Source of the DNA: an uncultured Clostridia bacterium
Lineage (GTDB): Bacteria; Bacillota; Clostridia; Christensenellales; Borkfalkiaceae
Direction: 5' to 3'
Length of the DNA: 11,250 nucleotides
NCBI GenBank assembly: GCA_947632165.1
Contig: CANROI010000030.1
Span: 1 to 11,250, forward strand
Shown here one piece after another: positions 6,462 through 11,250 of this stretch. A program made the translations under genes and the position numbers. Numbering within the stretch: the stretch's first letter is position 1; each line of letters opens with the position of its first letter. The notes beneath the pieces were generated by a model. The model saw only the letters and a list, made by a program, of their open reading frames with translations, was not told the DNA's origin and did no database searches.

Positions 6462-6494
6462 TTGTCCACAGAGTTATCCACATTTTTATCCACA
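6442..6494 (+). promoter_or_regulatory. Cluster of DnaA-box-like 9-mers upstream of yfbR
   Basis: Two exact TTATCCACA boxes (6474-6482 and 6486-6494) follow TTGTCCACA (6462-6470) and TTTTCCACA (6442-6450), all in the same orientation. Start-to-start spacings are 20, 12 and 12 bases. TTATCCACA is the established DnaA box of E. coli and B. subtilis; the other two are one-mismatch forms. The cluster lies between the promoter and the ribosome site, next to an AT-rich stretch (6361-6420). DnaA bound here could block transcription of the downstream genes or titrate DnaA. Gene context (no dnaA, dnaN, rpmH or parAB) argues against the chromosomal origin. The match is seen; the binding and its role are inferred. 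Confidence 0.6.
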
Positions 6495-6506
6495 AAGGAG
6501 AGGATC

Positions 6507-7088
6507 ATGGAAAAATTTTACGCCTATATGGACCGGATGAAGTTCATCAAGCGGTGGCAGCTGATGCGCTCGGTGCGCGAGGAGAACATCATGGAGCATT
6601 CCCATTCGGTCGCGGTGCTCACGCATGCCCTCTGCGCGATCGAGAACGGCATATTCGGCGGCTCGGTCGATTCCGCCAAGGCGGTGTTCTACGCCCTCTA
6701 TCACGAGGTGAGCGAGGTGATGACGGGCGACCTTCCCACGCCCGTGAAATATTTCAACGACAGCATCCACGGCGAATACGAGAAGCTCGAGCTGCTCGCC
6801 GTCGACAAGATCGCGGGCACATTGCCCGAGGAGATGCGGGGGGAGATCTACCCCTATCTGCAGGCAGACAAGAAGAGCGCCGAATACCGGCTCGTGAAGG
6901 CGGCGGATAAGCTCTCGGCATACATCAAATGCCTCGAGGAGCTGCGCTCCGGCAACAATGAGTTCGTGCACGCGGAAAAGACGATCTGCGCCGCGCTCAG
7001 GGAGATGCACCTCCGCTCGGTGGACTATTTCTTCGAGCATTTCGTGCCCGCCTTTTCGCTCACGCTGGATGAGCTCGAGGGGCTTTGA
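6507..7088 (+). CDS. yfbR: YfbR-type HD-domain 5'-nucleotidase (dNMP phosphohydrolase)
   Basis: The 193-residue product aligns over its whole length with E. coli YfbR (199 residues), a cytoplasmic, metal-dependent 5'-nucleotidase specific for deoxyribonucleoside monophosphates. Shared landmarks are RWQLMR (16-21), EHS (30-32), EVMTGDLPTPVKYFN (70-84), VKAADKLSAYIKCLEEL (130-146), GNNEF and the closing DYFFEHFVPAF. Metal ligands would be His31, His66 and Asp134, with Glu70 catalytic. The Asp of the HD pair is Glu67 here (YHEVSE against YHDASE). Start ATG 6507 is preceded by AAAGGAGAGG; the frame is open further upstream, but only into the leader and promoter. The stop lies two bases before the MFS gene, so the two are cotranscribed. 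A role in dNTP pool control fits the family; the substrate in this organism is inferred. Confidence 0.9.
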   Translation: MEKFYAYMDRMKFIKRWQLMRSVREENIMEHSHSVAVLTHALCAIENGIFGGSVDSAKAVFYALYHEVSEVMTGDLPTPVKYFNDSIHGEYEKLELLAVDKIAGTLPEEMRGEIYPYLQADKKSAEYRLVKAADKLSAYIKCLEELRSGNNEFVHAEKTICAALREMHLRSVDYFFEHFVPAFSLTLDELEGL

Positions 7089-7090
7089 GC

Positions 7091-8263
7091 ATGCGGAACT
7101 ACTCCTGCACCAAGGCGGCGTGCTATCTCGGATATGCCACACAGGCAGCGGTCAATAACTTTGCGCCGCTGCTGTTTATCGTCTTTACGACGGAGCTTGG
7201 GCTCTCGCTCGGGCAGGTGACGGCGCTGATCGCCGTGAATTTCACCGTCCAGCTGCTCACGGACTTTTTGTCGGGGCTCTTTGCCGACCGGATCGGATAC
7301 CGCCCCTGCATCGTGCTGGCGCATGTGATCGACGCCGTCGGGCTCATGGGGCTGGGGCTCTTCCCGCTCTTCATGCCCCCCTTTGCGGGGCTGCTCGTCG
7401 CCGTCATTCTCTATGCCGTGGGCGGAGGGCTCATCGAGGTGCTCGTGAGCCCCATCGTCGAGGCGTGCCCCACAAAGAACAAGAAGGCGGAGATGAGCCT
7501 GCTCCACTCCTTCTATTGCTGGGGAGCGGTCGCGGTCATCGGGCTCTCCACCCTCTTCTTCGCCCTCTTCGGGCGGGGAGAATGGCGGACGCTCGCCTGT
7601 CTCTGGGCGATCCTCCCCGCGGCGGGCGCTGTGCTCTTCTGCCTCGTGCCCGTGCCCACCCTTGCGGAGGGCGGGGCGGATATGTCCGCGCGGGACTTGC
7701 TCAGAAGCCCGCTGTTTCTGAAGTTCGCATTGCTCATCCTCGCGGCGGGGGCCGCGGAGCTCGGCATGAGCCAATGGGCGTCTGCCTTTGCGGAGCGGGG
7801 GCTCGGCGTAGATAAGACGGCCGGCGATCTCGCGGGGCCATGCCTGTTTGCGGCGCTCATGGGGCTCGCGCGCGTCCTGTGTCCGCTCATCGGGAAAAAA
7901 GTTTCGCTGCGGACCTGCCTGCTCTGTTCGGGGATCCTGTGCGCGGGCTGTTATCTGCTTGCGGGGCTTGTGCAGATCCCCGCCCTTGCCCTCGCGGGCT
8001 GCGCCGTCTGCGGTTTTTCGGTCGGTATGCTCTGGCCGGGCGTATTCAGCCTTGCGGCAGAGGCGCTTCCGCGGGGCGGCACGGCGATGTTCGCGCTCCT
8101 TGCGCTCGGCGGAGACGCGGGCTGCCTCGTGGGGCCCTCCGTCGTCGGGGCGGTCACGGATGCGTCCGGCGGAGACATCGGCACGGGGCTGCTCGTCGGG
8201 ATCCTGTTCCCCCTTCTGATTGTGCTCCTGTTGAGCATTCCTTCCAAAAAGCGCGCAGCGTGA
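7091..8263 (+). CDS. Major facilitator superfamily transporter, substrate unknown
   Basis: A 390-residue, very hydrophobic protein with about twelve membrane segments in two halves, typical of MFS secondary carriers. The loop between helices 2 and 3 holds a motif-A-like GLFADRIGYRP (residues 62-72). GGGLIEVLVSP (111-121) and EMSLLHSFYCWG (134-145) resemble the sugar-porter branch that includes FucP-like proteins, but this is a weak lead and I do not name a substrate. The central loop falls near residues 190-205, between the two six-helix halves. ATG 7091 is chosen over TTG 7085: AGGGG (7078-7082) is eight bases upstream and the gap to the yfbR stop is two bases. Cotranscription with a nucleotidase might suggest a nucleoside or sugar substrate; that is speculation. 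Confidence 0.88.
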   Translation: MRNYSCTKAACYLGYATQAAVNNFAPLLFIVFTTELGLSLGQVTALIAVNFTVQLLTDFLSGLFADRIGYRPCIVLAHVIDAVGLMGLGLFPLFMPPFAGLLVAVILYAVGGGLIEVLVSPIVEACPTKNKKAEMSLLHSFYCWGAVAVIGLSTLFFALFGRGEWRTLACLWAILPAAGAVLFCLVPVPTLAEGGADMSARDLLRSPLFLKFALLILAAGAAELGMSQWASAFAERGLGVDKTAGDLAGPCLFAALMGLARVLCPLIGKKVSLRTCLLCSGILCAGCYLLAGLVQIPALALAGCAVCGFSVGMLWPGVFSLAAEALPRGGTAMFALLALGGDAGCLVGPSVVGAVTDASGGDIGTGLLVGILFPLLIVLLLSIPSKKRAA

Positions 8264-8267
8264 CGGG

Positions 8268-8302
8268 CGCTGTGGAAAAACACGGAAAAACGCTGTGGAA
8301 AA
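8268..8302. repeat. Two direct 12-bp repeats after the MFS gene
   Basis: CGCTGTGGAAAA occurs at 8268-8279 and again at 8291-8302, 23 bases apart (about two helical turns). Each holds TGTGGAAAA, the reverse complement of TTTTCCACA, a one-mismatch DnaA box. A third TTTTCCACA is at 8344-8352, on the far side of the terminator stem. The same 9-mer occurs at 6442-6450 upstream of yfbR. Confidence 0.55.
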
Positions 8303-8310
8303 CGCAACAT

Positions 8311-8347
8311 AAAAAGCGGCGGAGCAAGAGACGCTCCGCCGCTTTTT
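8311..8347. terminator. Bidirectional intrinsic terminator between the MFS gene and fba
   Basis: AAAAAGCGGCGGAGC (8311-8325) pairs perfectly with GCTCCGCCGCTTTTT (8333-8347) around a seven-base loop. Both strands present a GC stem followed by a T5 tail, so it can end the rightward yfbR-MFS transcript and the leftward fba transcript. It lies 47 bases after the MFS stop and 12 bases beyond the fba stop. Confidence 0.92.
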
Positions 8348-8359
8348 CCACACGGTTTT

Positions 8360-9295
8360 TTACGCTTTGCCTGCCGAACCGAGGACGTCGACGATCTTGT
8401 GTTTGACCATCTCCTTCATGTTGGCACGGGCGTCGCCGAGGTACTGTCTCGGGTCGAAGTGGTCGGGATGCTCCGCAAAATGCTTTCTTACGGCCGCGGT
8501 GAATGCCACACGGAGGTCGGAGTCGATGTTGATCTTGCAGACGGCGAGCTTCGCGGCTTTTCTGAGTTCGCTCTCGGGGATGCCGATCGCGTTGGGCATG
8601 GATCCGCCGAATTGGTTGACAACGGCGACCTGATCCTGCGGCACGCTGGAGGCGCCGTGGAGCACGATGGGGAAGCCGGGAAGCCTGCGGCCGACCTCTT
8701 CAAGGATGTCGATCCGCAGCCTCGGATCCTGACCGGGCTTGAATTTATAGGCGCCGTGGGAGGTACCGATCGCAATCGCGAGGGAGTCGATCCCCGTTCT
8801 TTCGGTGAATTCTTCCACTTCGTCGGGCGAGGTGAATTGCGCGTCGAAGGCTTCGACCTTGACGTCGTCCTCGATGCCTGCGAGTTTGCCGAGTTCCGCC
8901 TCGACGACCACGCCGTGATCATGGGCATATTCCACGACCTTCTTGGTGAGGGCGATGTTCTCTTCCCACGGCTTGGAGGAGGCGTCGATCATGACGGAGG
9001 TGAAGCCGCCGTCGATGGAGGCTTTGCAGATCTCGAAGTCCGCGCCGTGATCGAGGTGCATGGCGATGGGGATATCGGTCGTCTCGACCGCCGCCGCGAC
9101 GAGGTGGCGGAGGTAGACGGGGTTGGCATACTTCCTCGCGCCCGCGGAGACCTGCAGAATGACGGGGGAACGGCATTCGTTCGCCGCTTCCACGATCGCC
9201 TGCACCATCTCCATATCGTTGACGTTGAATGCGCCGATGGCATAGCCGCCGTCGTACGCCTTTCTGAACATTTCCTTGGTTGTGACTAAAGGCAT
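8360..9295 (-). CDS. fba: Class II (zinc-dependent) fructose-bisphosphate aldolase
   Basis: Cleaves fructose 1,6-bisphosphate to glyceraldehyde 3-phosphate and dihydroxyacetone phosphate in glycolysis, and runs in reverse for gluconeogenesis. It is 311 residues, normal for the Firmicute-type class II enzyme. Catalytic Asp82 and zinc ligand His83 lie in HLDHGADF; Glu134 is in VEAELGKLAG; further zinc ligands His180 (GTSHGAYK) and His213 (VLHGASS) and the phosphate-binding NIDSD (256-260) follow. A longer in-frame start exists as far as 9481, but the promoter lies inside that extension. GGAGG (9306-9302), seven bases before ATG 9295, and the family N terminus MPLVTTKEMF settle the start. It is monocistronic between a terminator and its own promoter. 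A tagatose-bisphosphate or related aldolase is possible but less likely. Confidence 0.95.
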   Translation of the reverse strand: MPLVTTKEMFRKAYDGGYAIGAFNVNDMEMVQAIVEAANECRSPVILQVSAGARKYANPVYLRHLVAAAVETTDIPIAMHLDHGADFEICKASIDGGFTSVMIDASSKPWEENIALTKKVVEYAHDHGVVVEAELGKLAGIEDDVKVEAFDAQFTSPDEVEEFTERTGIDSLAIAIGTSHGAYKFKPGQDPRLRIDILEEVGRRLPGFPIVLHGASSVPQDQVAVVNQFGGSMPNAIGIPESELRKAAKLAVCKINIDSDLRVAFTAAVRKHFAEHPDHFDPRQYLGDARANMKEMVKHKIVDVLGSAGKA

Positions 9296-9321
9296 AAAGA
9301 TCCTCCGATTGGTTTTTCTCA

Positions 9322-9350
9322 ATGATAACACGTTTTGACGGAAATTGCAA
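9322..9350 (-). promoter_or_regulatory. Sigma-A type promoter of fba
   Basis: On the - strand TTGCAA (9350-9345), a 17-bp spacer and TATCAT (9327-9322) match the -35 and -10 consensus in four and five of six positions. TGT just before the -10 gives a partial extended element. The start site near 9315 leaves a short leader of about 20 bases that contains only the ribosome site. Confidence 0.75.
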
Positions 9351-9438
9351 GGGTTTACGGAAAAAACGGAGAAAAAAGCGAAAGGAAGAATGAACGAAAA
9401 AGGGACGTAATTCGCCGTAACCGCCTCTTTTTCGCGCC

Positions 9439-9464
9439 GGTGACATGATAAAATACAAGTCACC
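9439..9464. promoter_or_regulatory. 26-bp imperfect palindrome over the lipoprotein gene's -10 (operator candidate)
   Basis: GGTGACATG and CAAGTCACC form inverted arms (eight of nine positions match, outer six perfect) around an eight-base AT centre. On the + strand the centre holds TGATAAAAT, an extended -10-like element (TAAAAT at 9449-9454), about 55 bases before the start codon at 9517. No good -35 is visible. Symmetry, size and position suit a dimeric repressor or activator site, but no regulator gene is adjacent in the window. It could also fold as an RNA hairpin if transcribed from further upstream. Confidence 0.5.
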
Positions 9465-9516
9465 TTTTCTCCGCGCCGCATGGCAGACGGAGGAGCAAGG
9501 CAAGGAGACGGAAACC

Positions 9517-11250
9517 ATGAACTTCATTCGCAGAACCTTTGTCACTGTCGCCGTATTTGCATGTTCGGCGGCGCTCGCGCTGTTTGCGGTCACGCTCGTT
9601 CTGGCTGCCTGCAGCGAGAAGATCTCCCTCCGCTTCGAGACGAACGGGGGCACGCCGCTCGCGGCCGTAGAGGGGCGCGCGGGCGAGCGCTATGCCCCGC
9701 CCTCGGAACCCGAAAAAGAGGGCTACTACTTCGACGGTTGGTATCTGAGCGAGGATCTTTCCGGGGAGCGGCAGGAGCTTCCCGAGGTCCTGCCCGAGGA
9801 GAGCGTGACCTATTTCGCCAAATACGCGCGCTATCCCGTGCTCACGCTCGACCCCGCCGAAGGGATCCTGAACCGGACCGAACATCTCGTCAAGCCCGGG
9901 GTGCCCCTCACAGACTATCTCGAGGACTTCAAACCCGTCAAGAGCGGGCTTGTGTTCGGGGGCTGGCTTCTGGACGGGGAGCCGATCGGGCCGCAGGCGC
10001 GCATGCCGGACGGCGATCTGAAGCTGACTGCGCGCTACAAAGCGCTCTTTTCGGTCGATATCTATCTGCAGAACGCCGATTCGCCCTCCAAATTCGAGCG
10101 GAGCACGGAGTACAGCCGCTCCGGCGCCGATTGGGAGGGGGAGACGCTCACCGTCGAGCTGCCCGAGATCGCCCATTTTCTGCTCGACGCGGGCAAGACG
10201 GCGGTCTACAGCCGCGTTCTGCGCGCGGGGGACAACACGCTCGCGTTCTATTTCACGCGGGAGGAGTTCGACCTGAAGGTGTGCCCGCTCCCGCCTTTGG
10301 GCGGCGGGGAGGAGACGACGATCCACACCCGCTACGGCGCGCATCTGTCGATCCCTTCGCCCGCCGCGCCCGAAGGCTATGAATTTTTCGGCTGGTCGCA
10401 TTCGGAGGGCGGCCCCGCGGAAGAGGCGCCCTCGGGCATTTACGAGGCGAAGGGGCCGCTCACGCTCTACGGCGCCTGGGCACGGGTCTATTCTGCGGTG
10501 CGGGGGAGCGGAAAACTCTCGGTGGCGGAGTATGAGCGGGACGGCGTCCGCAGGGCGGTCTATACCGCGGAGGACGGGACGCGGAGCGACGGCGAATACC
10601 GTTCGGAGAGCGAGGAATTCCGCGCGGGGGACTACGCGGGCAGGTTGGACGGCCATGGCGGCTTTTTGCCCGACGATACGGGCGACTATGCGGGCTACGG
10701 ACTGCTCGAGAGCGGCGCGAATGCCGAAAAATACGGCGCGCTGACCCTCGATTTCGGGCACGGGAGCGCGGTATATGCGCTGGACGGGGCGCGGCACGAG
10801 GGTACATACGAATATCTCTATGACGAAGCGGCGGGCGGTTATACGGGGGAATATGCATTTACGGAGCTGACGCGGGGCGGGGAGCGGTTTTTGTTCCGCC
10901 TCGGCGACGGCGTCTTTCTTCGGGAGGGCGCGGAGAAGGGGGAGTACGGCGGGTACGACCTCATGGAGGACGCCTTTGCCGAGGGAGAGAAACTCATCCT
11001 CGACGGCTTCGGCGCCGCCGTGTACCGGAGCGGGGGCGTGAGCTATGAGGGCGTCTACCGCGGTTCGGGCAAGCTCGCGGGCGAATGGGAGTTCGAGGGC
11101 GAGGTCTGCTTCCGCTTCTTTGTCGGCGGGCGGCTCTGGCGGGGGGAGGACCCCTGCGCGGAGGAAGCCGCCTATCTGCGCTACCGTGCCGACCGTGCGG
11201 GCAGCTATGTTGCCGGGAACGAGACGCTCGTCCTCGACGGATACGGGCTC
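9517..11250 (+). CDS. Large lipoprotein with InlB-like B-repeats and LDGxG repeats (partial, 3' end outside window)
   Basis: The frame is open for 578 codons to the window edge. The N terminus (MNFIRRTF, a hydrophobic stretch, then VLAAC) is a lipoprotein signal with the lipid-bearing Cys at residue 32, so the protein should sit on the outer face of the membrane. Residues 36-104 are a clear InlB/Listeria-Bacteroides B-repeat (FETNGGTP, then GYYFDGWYLSEDLSG, then VTYFAKYA). A second copy spans about 108-174 (GLVFGGW), and a third ends with GYEFFGW (287-293) and LTLYGAWA. From about residue 345 a different repeat appears: LDGHG (377-381), LTLDFGHGSAVY-HEGTY (409-431), LILDGFGAAVY-YEGVY (493-514) and LVLDGYG (571-577). 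AAGGAG (9502-9507), nine bases before ATG, supports the start. Such proteins are usually surface adhesins or wall-associated proteins; no enzymatic domain is visible and the function is unknown. Confidence 0.87.
   Translation, partial: MNFIRRTFVTVAVFACSAALALFAVTLVLAACSEKISLRFETNGGTPLAAVEGRAGERYAPPSEPEKEGYYFDGWYLSEDLSGERQELPEVLPEESVTYFAKYARYPVLTLDPAEGILNRTEHLVKPGVPLTDYLEDFKPVKSGLVFGGWLLDGEPIGPQARMPDGDLKLTARYKALFSVDIYLQNADSPSKFERSTEYSRSGADWEGETLTVELPEIAHFLLDAGKTAVYSRVLRAGDNTLAFYFTREEFDLKVCPLPPLGGGEETTIHTRYGAHLSIPSPAAPEGYEFFGWSHSEGGPAEEAPSGIYEAKGPLTLYGAWARVYSAVRGSGKLSVAEYERDGVRRAVYTAEDGTRSDGEYRSESEEFRAGDYAGRLDGHGGFLPDDTGDYAGYGLLESGANAEKYGALTLDFGHGSAVYALDGARHEGTYEYLYDEAAGGYTGEYAFTELTRGGERFLFRLGDGVFLREGAEKGEYGGYDLMEDAFAEGEKLILDGFGAAVYRSGGVSYEGVYRGSGKLAGEWEFEGEVCFRFFVGGRLWRGEDPCAEEAAYLRYRADRAGSYVAGNETLVLDGYGL

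Noticed and set aside
6405..6506. Upstream in-frame extension of yfbR starting at 6405
   Set aside because: It begins upstream of the -10 element, so it is not transcribed as message; AAAGGAGAGG and family alignment support the ATG at 6507.
7025..8353. Long - strand open frame opposite the MFS gene
   Set aside because: Highly charged Arg/Glu-rich composition typical of an antisense frame to a membrane protein; no motif, and it runs through the terminator hairpin.
9296..9481. N-terminal extension of fba reaching back to 9481
   Set aside because: The extension contains the fba promoter (9322-9350), lacks family similarity, and the ATG at 9295 has a proper GGAGG site and the usual aldolase N terminus.
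9480..10382. + strand open frames at 9480-10382 and 10379-10744 within the lipoprotein region
   Set aside because: Arg/Gly/Ala-rich out-of-frame shadows; the frame from 9517 carries the lipobox and InlB repeats and stays open to the window edge.
1..11250. Mobile element, CRISPR array, phage or defence system
   Set aside because: No transposase, integrase, direct-repeat array, nuclease or toxin-antitoxin-like gene is visible; the window is mostly ordinary chromosomal housekeeping.

Overview
The window reads as chromosomal DNA of a GC-rich, Gram-positive-type anaerobe of the Clostridia (an inference). The reasons are the gene order pyrH-frr-uppS-cdsA-dxr-rseP, a TPP riboswitch in front of an ECF-type thiamine transporter, TATAAT promoters with an extended TGTGC element, class II aldolase, and a lipoprotein with InlB-type repeats as seen in gut Firmicutes. 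There is no insertion sequence, phage gene, CRISPR array, tRNA or rRNA that I can support.

Layout. (1) Positions 1-4970, + strand: the end of pyrH, then frr, uppS, cdsA, dxr and rseP, with gaps of 0-76 bases and two overlaps. This is the familiar translation/isoprenoid/envelope operon: UMP kinase and ribosome recycling factor, then a MEP-pathway enzyme (Dxr), undecaprenyl diphosphate synthase (UppS), CDP-diacylglycerol synthase (CdsA) and the site-2 protease RseP/RasP. A hairpin plus T5 between cdsA and dxr may attenuate the distal half. (2) A long GC hairpin at 4977-5006 separates rseP from the convergent thiT. (3) 5029-6156, - strand: thiT, with an unusual N-terminal membrane extension of about 190 residues, preceded by a TPP riboswitch and an intrinsic terminator. 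(4) 6359-6416: two divergent promoters back to back, serving thiT leftward and a two-gene unit rightward. (5) 6507-8263, + strand: a YfbR-type HD-domain nucleotidase and an MFS transporter. Three DnaA-box-like 9-mers, plus a weaker fourth, sit between the promoter and the start codon, and three further near-boxes lie just after the unit. (6) 8311-8347: a bidirectional terminator. (7) 8360-9295, - strand: fba, with its own promoter. (8) 9517 to the window end, + strand: a large lipoprotein with InlB-like repeats and a second LDGxG repeat family, cut off by the window edge. A 26-bp imperfect palindrome overlaps its likely -10 element.

Most genes are housekeeping. The observations most worth following are the DnaA-box cluster in the leader of a predicted dNMP nucleotidase gene, the fused N-terminal membrane domain of ThiT, and the palindromic operator candidate in front of the lipoprotein gene.
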